Source of the DNA: DAOUAM01 sp034433305
GTDB taxonomy: Bacteria; Chloroflexota; Dehalococcoidia; Lucifugimonadales; DAOUAM01
Reading direction: 5' to 3'
Assembly (NCBI GenBank): GCA_034433305.1
Contig: DAOUAM010000101.1
Location: forward strand, 1 to 39,976
Length of the DNA stretch: 39,976 nt
Shown: piece by piece, positions 27,142 to 36,006 of the stretch
Layout: each line of letters starts with the position of its first letter
How positions within the stretch are numbered: position 1 is the stretch's first letter
Position numbers and translations under genes: made by a program
The notes under the pieces: model-generated
Seen by the model: only the letters and a program-made list of their open reading frames with translations
Told to the model about the DNA's origin: nothing
Database searches by the model: none

Positions 27142-27480
27142 TCACTCCCGGCCCACCGAACTGAGGGGGTTGACCGTCACCCGGCTGAGGGTAGTGGTGC
27201 CCGTGTTCTTGAAGTAGTGCTCAGCGTTGGGCGGCACCAGGACGGCATCGCCCGGCCCGATGGGGTACTCCTGACCATCGCACCACAGGATGCCGGAGCC
27301 TTCGACGATGAAGGCCTGGTGCTCCCAGGGGTGCTTGTGCCGTGGGCTGGACCCGCCAGGGGCGTGCTGGACATAGAGCATCACGTAGTTGGGCACGCCG
27401 TCCTGTGGCCCCAGGATGGGGTTCTTAGCGCCTTTATGGTTCCTGATTACTGGCTCCAAACTCGGCTCCTCAGTCTTCAA
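27142..27480 (-). CDS. Cupin domain-containing protein
   Basis: A single cupin barrel with PRHKHPWEHQAFIVEGSG as the first metal motif and GDAVLVPPNAEHYFKN as the second; His residues HKH, E and the later H form the metal site. From TTG 27480 (AGGA eight bases upstream) it has 112 residues and overlaps the dehydrogenase gene by 11 bases. An alternative ATG at 27528 would overlap by 59. It may isomerise or oxygenate a small metabolite, or simply bind a ligand. The tight overlap with the dehydrogenase supports joint function. Confidence 0.82.
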   Translation of the reverse strand: MKTEEPSLEPVIRNHKGAKNPILGPQDGVPNYVMLYVQHAPGGSSPRHKHPWEHQAFIVEGSGILWCDGQEYPIGPGDAVLVPPNAEHYFKNTGTTTLSRVTVNPLSSVGRE

Positions 27481-28453
27481 TATCGTAGTCCTGGGCGACG
27501 GCCAGGGGAGGCTGACCTCCCCAGACACGCTTCATGTTCATGTAGGCGAACTCCGCGCGGCGGAACCAGGTGTCCCACGTGGTGCCGGCGCTGTGGGGCG
27601 TGACCACCACGTTCTTCAGCTTCAGCAGCGGATTGCTGGGGTCCACCGGCTCCTTCTCGAAGACGTCCAGCCCCGCGCCGGCAATCCTGCCCTGCTGCAG
27701 CGCCTCGATGAGCGCCGCCTCGTCCACCACGGGGCCACGGCTGGTGTTGATGAGAAGGGCCGTGGGCTTCATCAGGGCGATGCGCTCTCGGCTGACCAGG
27801 CGGCGCGTCTCAGGCGTCAGGGGTGTGTGGCAGGTGATGATGTCGGATGTCCGGAATAGCTCGTCCAGGGAGACGTGCGTTACCTTGAGCTCGCGCTCCC
27901 GCTCCGGCGACAGGGGGAATTTGTCGTAGTACTGGACACGGGCATCGAAGGCCTGGACGCGCCGGGCTACCTGCCTGCCGATGTTGCCAATGCCAACGAT
28001 TCCCACCAGCTTGTTGGCCATCTCGAAGGTGTTGGTACCAGTGATGGGGGCGTTCCAGCGGCCCTCCCTGGTGGCCTGGTCCGCCGCGAGAAGCTGCTTG
28101 TACAGGGCCAGCATCAGCAGCACGGCGTGGTCGGCCACGGCCCAGGAGTTGGCGCCGCCGTTGTTGGCGCAGGGTATCTCCAGCTCCCGCATCAGCTTGA
28201 GGTCCATATTGTCATAGCCCGCCGAGAGGAGTTGCACCAGGCGAGTCTTGCGGGCGGCCCGCAGCACCTCCCCCGGCAGCCGGGCGCGGTACACCATGAT
28301 GAAATCGGCGTCACGCACCTCCTCGGCCTGCCGTGGCACCGGCGTCTTGCCATCCACCAGCACCGTCCTGAACCCTTGAGGGGTGTAGGGCGTGATCACA
28401 TCCAGGATACGCTGTGGTAGCCCATGAAGAAAGACAACCTTTGCTTCCGCCAT
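27470..28453 (-). CDS. D-2-hydroxyacid dehydrogenase family protein
   Basis: The 327-residue NAD(P)-dependent enzyme has the dinucleotide-binding GIVGIGNIGRQVARR (about 151-165). The catalytic Arg lies in LLINTSRGPVVDEAAL, the Glu follows in the LDVFEKEP segment, and the His is in VTPHSAGTTWDT. Length and order match phosphoglycerate dehydrogenase-type and glyoxylate reductase-type enzymes. There is no ACT domain, so it is not a regulated serine-pathway SerA. It is probably cotranscribed with the P1 peptidase, the cupin and the ThDP enzyme. The substrate is unknown. Confidence 0.92.
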   Translation of the reverse strand: MAEAKVVFLHGLPQRILDVITPYTPQGFRTVLVDGKTPVPRQAEEVRDADFIMVYRARLPGEVLRAARKTRLVQLLSAGYDNMDLKLMRELEIPCANNGGANSWAVADHAVLLMLALYKQLLAADQATREGRWNAPITGTNTFEMANKLVGIVGIGNIGRQVARRVQAFDARVQYYDKFPLSPERERELKVTHVSLDELFRTSDIITCHTPLTPETRRLVSRERIALMKPTALLINTSRGPVVDEAALIEALQQGRIAGAGLDVFEKEPVDPSNPLLKLKNVVVTPHSAGTTWDTWFRRAEFAYMNMKRVWGGQPPLAVAQDYDIED

Positions 28454-28554
28454 ACTGGTATCACCTGTGTGTCTGCTGCCGCACGGCCCCCAGCAGGTGC
28501 CGGCGTGCGTTTACTGATGAGGTAATCCCTGGAGAGCGCCGCCACACATGGGAG

Positions 28555-29634
28555 CTACCCTGGCCGGTACCTGGCCATGACCTCTCGCAGGGCATCCAGG
28601 GGCAGCGCGTGGACGACCCGCCCCTTGAATCCTACCATAGTTTCCGCCGCCGTGAGGGCATTCAGAATGGACTCTTCCACGGCTTCGGCCACGGCGTCGA
28701 AGGCGGGGTTCAACTGGTCGTGGGGCACCATCTGAAGGGTGTAAAGGCCATCGTGCGCCCTGGGTAGATGGTTGCCAGTGGCGAAGGCCAGGAAGATGTC
28801 GCCGCTGCCATTGTATCCGACACCGCCGACGCGGGCCAGCCCGACCGTCGCCCGCCGGGCCAGCCTGGCACACTGGGTCGGCACCAGCGGGGCGTCAGTA
28901 GCCACCACGACGATGATGGAGCCGGCGCCGGCTTGCTGCGCCGCCTGCCTGGGCGTGGGCACTCTGTCCGGCCCGATCTCCAGCCCCACGGGCACGCCGT
29001 CCACCCGCAGCAGTTCCCGGGCGCCGTAGTTGGCCTGCACCAGCGCGCCCACGGTGTACCTGGCGCCCAGGACCTCCACCACCCGCGACGCGGTGCCGAT
29101 GCCTCCCTTGAAGCCGTGGCAGACCATTCCCGTGCCGCCGCCCACGTTGCCCTCGGCCACCGGCCCGCCGCGGGCGCTGTCCAGGGCCTGGTACACGTCC
29201 TCCCTGGCAAGGTGAAAGGCGTCAATGTCGTTGAGCCAGCCGTCGAAGGTCTCGGCCACGACGGGCAGCAGCCAGGAGTCGGAGTAGCCCCTCTCGATGG
29301 CGTAGGACACCAGGGAGTCTCGCACCAGTCCGACCTGGTGAGTGTTGGTGATGGCGATGGGCGAACTGAGGACGCCCGACTCTTCCAGCCAGGCGAGGCC
29401 GGTCATCTCGCCGTTGCCGTTGAAGGAAAAGCACCCGGCGAAGGCGTGGTCCAGCCAGATGCCGCCATCGCGGGGCAGCACCACCGTTACGCCTGTGCGG
29501 GCCACACGGGGCGTATCGAAAATAAGCGTGCGGTGCCCCACCAGCACACCGGGGACATCGGTGATGGCGTTACTGGGGCCTGTGGGCAGCCGCCCGATGG
29601 CAATGCCCAGGTCACGCAGACGAGCGCGGGCCAT
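28555..29634 (-). CDS. P1 family peptidase (DmpA/BapA-like, self-cleaving)
   Basis: These are N-terminal nucleophile aminopeptidases acting on D-amino acid or beta-amino acid peptides; the precursor cuts itself before a serine. The 359-residue protein has the family features: TDVPGVLVGH near the N-terminus, GNVGGGTGMVCHGFKGGIG, VGALVQANYG, and the putative cleavage site in GAGSIIVVVATDAPL, with Ser239 as the likely new N-terminal nucleophile. No signal peptide is seen, so it is cytosolic. It is the first gene of the minus-strand cluster ending with the ThDP enzyme. Confidence 0.92.
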   Translation of the reverse strand: MARARLRDLGIAIGRLPTGPSNAITDVPGVLVGHRTLIFDTPRVARTGVTVVLPRDGGIWLDHAFAGCFSFNGNGEMTGLAWLEESGVLSSPIAITNTHQVGLVRDSLVSYAIERGYSDSWLLPVVAETFDGWLNDIDAFHLAREDVYQALDSARGGPVAEGNVGGGTGMVCHGFKGGIGTASRVVEVLGARYTVGALVQANYGARELLRVDGVPVGLEIGPDRVPTPRQAAQQAGAGSIIVVVATDAPLVPTQCARLARRATVGLARVGGVGYNGSGDIFLAFATGNHLPRAHDGLYTLQMVPHDQLNPAFDAVAEAVEESILNALTAAETMVGFKGRVVHALPLDALREVMARYRPG

Positions 29635-29815
29635 GGTGGCTTCTCTCCCTGAAATGGATAGTGTCCGGCCTCAGGCTCGCCCTTAATTATAGCTCTTGCG
29701 GCCTGGTGCGCGCCTCAATCCATCTGCCCCTCTGGAGGCAGCATGGCCAGGCCGACCTCACCCCGGTGTATAAAGGCACAGCGTTGGCCTCTTCCCCTGG
29801 GCCAGGCTGGCATAG

Positions 29816-30475
29816 CTAGTTGGGCATGACGAAGCGGTACCCAATGCCTCGATGGGAATGAATGATCCTTGGAGACTGGGGATCGTCGCCCAGCTTCATT
29901 CGCAGACGGCGCACACACATCCTGATGGCGGGGTCGTTGCGGAACTCAGCGCCCCAGACCTTCTCGGCCAGCACCTCATGGGACACGAGCTTCCCCTGGT
30001 TGCGGACAAAGTAAGATAGAAGGTTCCACTCGGTCAGGGTGAGCTTTACCTCCTTGCCATCTACCTTCAGGACACCGTTCTTGAAGTCTATGGTGAGGCC
30101 GTTGCCAGAGACAACCGCCTCGTTGCTCCAGAACTCCGGCGTGCGCGTCCTCCTGAGGACAGCCTTGACCCGCGCCAGGAGCTCGGTGTAGTAGAAAGGC
30201 TTCACTATGTAGTCGTCGGCACCCAGTTCCAGGCCGTTGATGCGGGCTATCTCACCGCCCCTGGCGGTGACGATGATGACAGGCACGGAGGAGAAGCGAC
30301 GTACCTCCTGCAGGACATTCAGGCCGTCCACGTCAGGGCTTTCCATCTCCACCAGGTGGGCCACCTCTGAGCCGTTGCCTACTGCCATCACCTCGGCATT
30401 GGCCCAGCGAATGCTCAGGCATAGCTTTATTACCTCAACTGTCTCTGGGTCGTCCTCCACTATCAGGACCTTCAT
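29816..30475 (-). CDS. OmpR/PhoB-type response regulator lacking the phospho-acceptor segment
   Basis: From ATG 30475, with AGGAGG five bases upstream, the protein has 219 residues. The receiver starts well (VLIVEDDPE, acidic pair Asp8-Asp9) and ends well (IIVTAR with Thr70, ADDYIVKPF with Lys92). However, residues 47-51 read PDVDG, where family members have about ten more residues, including the phosphorylated Asp and the LP that follows. The winged-helix DNA-binding domain (about 120-218) is intact, with TLTEWNLLSYFVRN, CVRRLRMKLGDD and HSHRGIGYRF. The gene follows the GAF kinase by 17 bases. The reading frame is not broken, so the product should be made but cannot be phosphorylated in the usual way. 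Confidence 0.9.
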   Translation of the reverse strand: MKVLIVEDDPETVEVIKLCLSIRWANAEVMAVGNGSEVAHLVEMESPDVDGLNVLQEVRRFSSVPVIIVTARGGEIARINGLELGADDYIVKPFYYTELLARVKAVLRRTRTPEFWSNEAVVSGNGLTIDFKNGVLKVDGKEVKLTLTEWNLLSYFVRNQGKLVSHEVLAEKVWGAEFRNDPAIRMCVRRLRMKLGDDPQSPRIIHSHRGIGYRFVMPN

Positions 30476-30492
30476 GTCCACCTCCTGTCACC

Positions 30493-33400
30493 TCACGACG
30501 GGCCATGCAGCGGCATGGAGAAACGGAACACACTACCTTCGCTGGACGTGGACTCAAGCCAGAGCTTGCCGCCATGGGCCTCCACGATATGCCTGGAAAG
30601 CGCCACCCCCAGCCCCAGGCCGGGGAAGCGGATCCTGTCCTGCTCGGTACGGAAGTAGGGGAGGGATAGCCTGGCCTGTTCCGCTTCTGATATGCCCCTG
30701 CCCTGGTCCTCGACCTCAACTACCAGCATACGGCCTTTAAACCATGCCCTCATACGGACTGACTTGCCCTCTGGAGTGAGCTTAAGGGCGTTAAGCACAA
30801 GATTGGAGGCAACCTGCTTGAAGCGAGCGAGGTCCGCCTTCAGAGTGAGCCTTCTGCTGGGCACCTCCAGTATCAGGTCCTGGCCCCGCCTCAAGGCTTC
30901 TGGCAGAAGCGAGTCATAGACGCTGGCCAGGGCCTTGATGGGGTCGAACTCCTCCAGTTCCAGTTGCTGGCTCCCCGCCTGGAAGACTCCGAGGTCACGC
31001 AGGTCGTCCGTGCGGGCCTTCAGCGCCTCGGCGCCGGCGATGATGTTGTTCAGCAGCCTTCCGTGGATGCTCTTGGGATCGAAGCCCAGCAGGTCCTGGA
31101 GCATGCCCGCCGACGCCAGGATTGGCGTTATGGGCAGCCTCAACTCGTGACACAGGACATTGAGGAACTGGACGCGGACGTCGTTCTGCTTCTGTAGCTC
31201 CAGCAGAACGCCCGCCACCGTGGCGTAAAAGCTCAGAAGCCTTTCATCATCACTGGAGAACTCGGCACCGCCTTCCTTGCCAGCCAGGTAAAAAGCGCCG
31301 GTCGGCGCGCCTCCAAACATTACCAGCGCTCCCAGGAAGCTCCTGACCTGGGGATAGCCTGGCAAGAAGGCGTGCAGGTCCGGGTACAGGGCTACGTCAT
31401 CCACGCGGAAGCAGGAGCTCCCGCCGCCAATCTTGTCCAGGAGAACATCGAGCCTTGTGGAGGGGACGGCCATGCGCTCTCGCTCTTGGTCAGACAGGCC
31501 GGACACGACAAAGTTCTCTGGCTTGCCCTGAGAGTCCCAGGTAGTCAGGACGCCATAGCGCGCGCCCACCAGCTCGCGGGCCGCGTGGACCATGCGGTGG
31601 AATGTACGCTCGGGCGCATCCTCGAACCTGAACTCGCTGACCGCCCTGCGGAAGGCCGCAAGCTGGCGCTGGTCGTATTCCAGCCTGGAGGTAAGCTCCT
31701 GCTGAAGCCTGGCGTTCTCCAGCAGTGCTCCCATGCCATCGGCAATGCCCTCCAGCAGCCTCGTGAGTTCGGGGCTGAAGTGGCCTGGCCTGCGCGAGCC
31801 TATGCTGAACACGCCCCTGACCCGCCCCTGCACTCTGATAGGCAGAGAGACCATGGAGCGTATGCCCAGGGCTACCAGCTCCGGGTAGGCCAGGGGATGG
31901 GCAACGTAGTCGTTGGTGACTACTGTCTGGCCGATGTTGTAGGCCAGCCCGTACAGGCCCTTGCCCGATGCCTGGGGCGGGGGTGGCTTCTGGCCTTCGG
32001 CACCCGTCCAGCCCAGGAGCTGTAACGCCTGGGACTTGTCGTCGTAGAGGCGCAGCACCACCCTGTCGGCCTGGGCCACCCGGGAAAGCTCGTCCAGCAC
32101 CCTTGCGGTCTTGTCCCTGAAGTCCCCAGAGCTAGCCAGGATGCCTGCGACCGCCATGAGGGCCTCCAGTTGCTGGGTGCGGCGGCGCAGCGACTCCTCC
32201 ATGCGCTTGCGCTCGGTGATGTCCCGCACAATTACCAGTACCTCGTCCTGCCCGCAGGCCACTACCCTGACCTCGTTGTCCCGTAGCTCGCCGCCCACTG
32301 CCATCCGGTACTCGGCGGTGCAGACTTTGCCCGTGCTCAGTGCCTGCTGGATAAGTCGCATGCGCTGGTCTGCTATATGTGGCGGCAACACATCGTGGAC
32401 TTTCCTGCCGATGAGCTGGTCTGGTGGGAGTATGGTCTCGAAGTCCCTGGCCTGCTTGCAGGCCAGGTAGGTGCCATCGCGGCTGTGGCGCATGATGAGG
32501 TCAGGAATGGCGTTGAGCGTGGCGCGGTTGATGGCCTCGGAGCGGCGCAGGGACTCCTCGGCGCTTCTCAACTCGGCGTAGAGCCGGGCATTGGCAATGG
32601 CCCCGGCGACCTGGGAAGCTATCTGGCCCAGGAGCGACAGGTCCCGCTCCGTGTAAGCGCCAGCGGATGTCGAGCACAGGTGCAGCACGCCCACGACGAG
32701 GTCCCTGGAGATGAGAGGCACGGCTATGAAGGAGCGAAGCCCCTCCTCGTACCCGGCCAGGAGTCCAGGGAACCTGGCGGACAGCTCTTCCAGAGGCATG
32801 TCCTGGACCAGCACGCCCGAGCGCCTGCGCACCACCTCCCCGGTCAGCGTGCCCGCCAGGGGCACGGCATCCTCTCGCCGCCTGGCCGTCACATCAACCC
32901 CTTGCACAAAGGTCAGGGTGTAATCGTCGCTGTCCTGCTCGCCAGGCAGGGCGATGGTAATGCGGTCAAAGGCAATGAGCCTGCTCACCTGCTCGGCAAA
33001 GCGCTCGTAAATGTCATCAATATCCAGGGAGGAACTGGCAATGCGTCCTGTCTCGGCCAGCACCTCGCGCTCATGGGCCTGCTGCTTGAGCGCCGCGTAC
33101 AACTGGGAGTTGGCCACCGCGCCCGCCACCTGGCCGGCTACCCGCTCGGCCAGTTCCAGGTGGCGGGTAGTGTACACATCGGGCTGCACGGCGGTCCAGT
33201 GCATGACTCCTATGACCTGGCCCCTGGATACCAGCGGGACGGACATCATGGAGCGTATGCCTGCTGCCACCACCGGGGCCAGCCCTGGCAGGCGTCGCGC
33301 CCAGTCGTCCACCTGGGCGGACGGGACTATCATCCCGGAGCGCGCCTCCGCCACCACGCCAGTGAAGGAACCGGCCAGAGGGAGCCTTTTGCCCCGCTGC

Positions 33401-35298
33401 CGCCCGGGTATCTTGATACCTGACATGTATACGCTCTCGTAGCTGCCACAGTGGGAATGCACCAGGTTGATGGCAAGCCTGTCGAAGGGTATGAGTTTGC
33501 GGACCTGCTCGGCAAAGCGCTCATACACCTCGTCTATGTCCAGGGACGAGCTTATGATGCTCCCGATTTCCGCCAAAAGCTCCCTTTCCTGTACCTCTCG
33601 CTGTAGCTCCGAGTGCAACGCGGCGTTGGCGACGGCGCCAACGATCTGGTTGGCAATGCGCATGGCCAGGTCCAGGTGCCGCTGGGTGTAGGCCAATGGC
33701 TCCCTGGACTGGAACTGAAGGACACCCACCGACTTGCCCCTGGATACCAGGGGCGCGACCAGCACCGACACGAGGCCAGCCCTGAAGCCAGGCACCATCC
33801 CGGGCAGTGAGCCCTCCAGGTCACCAGCATTGCTGGCCTGCACCAGCACCGGGGCGCCTGCATCCATGACCTCGCCGGCCAGGGTGCCGCTAAGGGGCAC
33901 CACCTGTCCTTTACGCCTCTCGGGTACATCAACGCCGCTAACGCACGCGATGGTCAGGGAACACCTGTCCTGGTCTATGACGCCGATGGAGACCCTGTCC
34001 GACGGCACAAGCCTGCGGGCCTGCTCGGCGAAGCGCTCATAGACCTCGTCAATGTCCAGCGTGGAACTCATGATGCGGCCGATTTCAGCCAGCACCTCGC
34101 GCTCATTGGCCTGGCGTTGCAGCTCCAGCCGGAGTTGGGCGCTGGTGATGGCCTCGGCCAGGCGGGTGGCGACGGTCTCGGCCAGGAGAGCGTGACGTCG
34201 CGTATAGGCCCTGGGCAGGGTGGAGCGGAACTGCAGCGTGCCAATGACGCGGTTCTCCGATATAAGAGGCACGGCCAGCACCGACGCAAAGCCCGCTCTG
34301 GCGCTCTCGGCCAGGCCAGGGCGCTGCGCCATCAGCAACTCAGGCGTGTCGGCCTGGACTATGATGGGTACTCTGTCCCTGATGGACTCCTCGGTTATGG
34401 TGCCGGCCAGAGGAAAGGACTGGCCCGACAGCCGGCCTGGGAAGTCCACGTCGCCGCCGCTGAACAGCACTTTCACCAGGCCCTGCTCCATGTCCACGGT
34501 GCCAATGTTGACCCTGTCGAAGGGGACCAGCTTGCGGACCTGGGCCGTGAAACTCTCCAGGTCCTTGTTGATATCGAAAGTAGCGTTGAGGATGCGGCCC
34601 ATCTCCGCCAGCGCCTCTCGCTCGGAGGCTTCCCGCCGGAGTTCGACTTGTAGCCAGGAGATAGCTACAGCGTGAGCTATCCGCAGGCCGATGCCAGTGG
34701 CCAGGGCCAGCTCTCGCGGACTATAGGCCCCGGGCCTGAAGGACCCCAGGTGCAAGGCGCCCACGGCCCTGCCGCTTGCCACCAGCGGCACGGCAATGAG
34801 TGATTTCAGGTCGGCATGCAGACAGCGAGCGTCACGGGCGAAGCTGGCGAACCCGTCCGTCCTGTCAATAATGATGCCCGTACGGACCTGCATTATCACA
34901 TGGGTGATAGTGCCGACCAGAGGCACACTGAGGCAACGCTGACCATTGCAGGTGACAGCACCCGTGGCGTAGGCGCAGTGCAACTCGTCCTTCTCGTCGT
35001 CGCCCACCGTGACGGCCATGCTATCGAAGGGGATGGCCTTCCGCACACGCCTGGCAAGGTACTCATACGCCTCGTCCATATCCAGGGACGAGTCCAGGGC
35101 CCACTGTATCTCATCAAGAAAGGCCTTTTCCTCGGCCGGGGCCGGCTCCGCCTCGTATTCAGCCAGTTTGTGAAGGACCTCCTCCAGCTCGTTCAACAAA
35201 TGGCCTGCTCGCTGGGCACCCGTGGCCTGGCCTCTATCTGCTGTAGCCAGGCTGCGTTTAAGGACCTGTATTCTCGAAAGGAGTTCATCAGTGCCCAC
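30493..35298 (-). CDS. Giant cytosolic multi-GAF sensor histidine kinase
   Basis: The 1601-residue protein starts at GTG 35298, eight bases after GAGGAG. It has no signal peptide or membrane helix. Five related GAF domains come first (about 60-220, 230-390, 400-565, 575-735, 745-910). A PAS domain follows (about 920-1035), then two more divergent GAF domains (about 1042-1195 and 1219-1370). The kinase module ends the protein: the phosphorylated His1384 in LNVLCHELRLPITP, the N-box NLVLNALKLTPEG, DQGRGI, and GLGLGVALSRHIVEAHGG. The first five GAF units share a linker pattern (LDIDEVYERFAEQVRKL) spaced 169, 173, 172 and 172 residues apart, which shows tandem duplication. The ligands are unknown. 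It is the obvious partner of the downstream response regulator. Confidence 0.93.
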   Translation of the reverse strand: MGTDELLSRIQVLKRSLATADRGQATGAQRAGHLLNELEEVLHKLAEYEAEPAPAEEKAFLDEIQWALDSSLDMDEAYEYLARRVRKAIPFDSMAVTVGDDEKDELHCAYATGAVTCNGQRCLSVPLVGTITHVIMQVRTGIIIDRTDGFASFARDARCLHADLKSLIAVPLVASGRAVGALHLGSFRPGAYSPRELALATGIGLRIAHAVAISWLQVELRREASEREALAEMGRILNATFDINKDLESFTAQVRKLVPFDRVNIGTVDMEQGLVKVLFSGGDVDFPGRLSGQSFPLAGTITEESIRDRVPIIVQADTPELLMAQRPGLAESARAGFASVLAVPLISENRVIGTLQFRSTLPRAYTRRHALLAETVATRLAEAITSAQLRLELQRQANEREVLAEIGRIMSSTLDIDEVYERFAEQARRLVPSDRVSIGVIDQDRCSLTIACVSGVDVPERRKGQVVPLSGTLAGEVMDAGAPVLVQASNAGDLEGSLPGMVPGFRAGLVSVLVAPLVSRGKSVGVLQFQSREPLAYTQRHLDLAMRIANQIVGAVANAALHSELQREVQERELLAEIGSIISSSLDIDEVYERFAEQVRKLIPFDRLAINLVHSHCGSYESVYMSGIKIPGRQRGKRLPLAGSFTGVVAEARSGMIVPSAQVDDWARRLPGLAPVVAAGIRSMMSVPLVSRGQVIGVMHWTAVQPDVYTTRHLELAERVAGQVAGAVANSQLYAALKQQAHEREVLAETGRIASSSLDIDDIYERFAEQVSRLIAFDRITIALPGEQDSDDYTLTFVQGVDVTARRREDAVPLAGTLTGEVVRRRSGVLVQDMPLEELSARFPGLLAGYEEGLRSFIAVPLISRDLVVGVLHLCSTSAGAYTERDLSLLGQIASQVAGAIANARLYAELRSAEESLRRSEAINRATLNAIPDLIMRHSRDGTYLACKQARDFETILPPDQLIGRKVHDVLPPHIADQRMRLIQQALSTGKVCTAEYRMAVGGELRDNEVRVVACGQDEVLVIVRDITERKRMEESLRRRTQQLEALMAVAGILASSGDFRDKTARVLDELSRVAQADRVVLRLYDDKSQALQLLGWTGAEGQKPPPPQASGKGLYGLAYNIGQTVVTNDYVAHPLAYPELVALGIRSMVSLPIRVQGRVRGVFSIGSRRPGHFSPELTRLLEGIADGMGALLENARLQQELTSRLEYDQRQLAAFRRAVSEFRFEDAPERTFHRMVHAARELVGARYGVLTTWDSQGKPENFVVSGLSDQERERMAVPSTRLDVLLDKIGGGSSCFRVDDVALYPDLHAFLPGYPQVRSFLGALVMFGGAPTGAFYLAGKEGGAEFSSDDERLLSFYATVAGVLLELQKQNDVRVQFLNVLCHELRLPITPILASAGMLQDLLGFDPKSIHGRLLNNIIAGAEALKARTDDLRDLGVFQAGSQQLELEEFDPIKALASVYDSLLPEALRRGQDLILEVPSRRLTLKADLARFKQVASNLVLNALKLTPEGKSVRMRAWFKGRMLVVEVEDQGRGISEAEQARLSLPYFRTEQDRIRFPGLGLGVALSRHIVEAHGGKLWLESTSSEGSVFRFSMPLHGPS

Positions 35299-35427
35299 AC
35301 CGCCTTCTCCTCATCCGTTCTCTGCCTCGCGCCAATGCTCAGGGAGCACGCGTGGCTGTTTGCTCTGCCGTGGATGCCCACATCGCAGCGTGTGCTCGCC
35401 TGTCCATGGAAACAGGCCGGGCCAACG

Positions 35428-35688
35428 CTAGAGCGCGGTCATGGCCTGCCGGCAGACATGGTCCATCCCTGGCCCCTGTGCAAAGCAGACAGGGCACAGA
35501 GAGTTGATCAGGCGGAATGGCGCCGGCCGGGGCCCTGGAAGGGCTTCCCAGCCATCGTCAAAGTCCCGCAAGTTGTGGCACTGGCAAAGGAAGGAGAAGG
35601 AACACTCCAGAGGCACCGGGGCACTCGCAGTCCACTTTCCACCAGGCAACCCCCTTGCCAGCCTCTCAGTAGCAGCCCACGGAGTCAC
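35428..35688 (-). CDS. Possible small cysteine-rich protein upstream of the kinase
   Basis: This 86-codon frame (GTG start) has no strong ribosome site, but its second half, with CQCHNLRDF ... GWEAL ... SLCPVCFAQ, resembles the short Cys-pair module often found at the ends of PAS or receiver proteins (consensus about C-x2-C-K-x-I-R-D ... W ... C-P-x-C). The cysteine pairs are 42-44 and 71-74. It lies 129 bases upstream of the kinase on the same strand. It could be a real small metal-binding protein, a decayed piece of a larger sensor gene, or chance. Confidence 0.35.
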   Translation of the reverse strand: MTPWAATERLARGLPGGKWTASAPVPLECSFSFLCQCHNLRDFDDGWEALPGPRPAPFRLINSLCPVCFAQGPGMDHVCRQAMTAL

Positions 35689-36006
35689 CAGTCAGTCCCA
35701 AGTCCTGCTAGAGAGCAGTCCTTGCCAATGCACTTTAGCACCTGTAGAGTAACATTTACAGAGGAAATCAAGGGACCTGGCCTCGAATTTCCCGGCGCCC
35801 ACGAGTCCGAGCGCGGGATTGCGTTCCGTGCTCCGGCCCTCCACAGTCCAACTCGACGCCCCAGGGTATACCGCACGCTGATTACTGTCAAGAAATTGTG
35901 ACATGTTGTGAAAACGCACCGTTGGCCGTCATGGTTGCGTCACGCCACAAAGGACCATTCAGTCACAACTATGTTCACACTCTGGTCACCAAGGCGCGGC
36001 CCAGGC
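35689..36006. other. Intergenic region upstream of the kinase locus
   Basis: No gene is recognised. A consensus TTGACA on the minus strand (35891-35886) has only a weak -10 (TACCCT at 35868-35863, or TATACC at a shorter spacing). Nearby are two direct TTGTGA copies separated by CATG (about 35896-35911) and, on the other side, TCACAA near 35960, which could be a regulator site. Confidence 0.35.

Noticed and set aside
34816..35901. 361-codon open frame on the plus strand
   Set aside because: Its first half is antisense to the first GAF domain of the kinase and the rest has no recognisable domain or ribosome site.
35692..35919. Small minus-strand frame upstream of the kinase
   Set aside because: No ribosome site, no conserved motif, and it overlaps the promoter-like TTGACA at 35886-35891.
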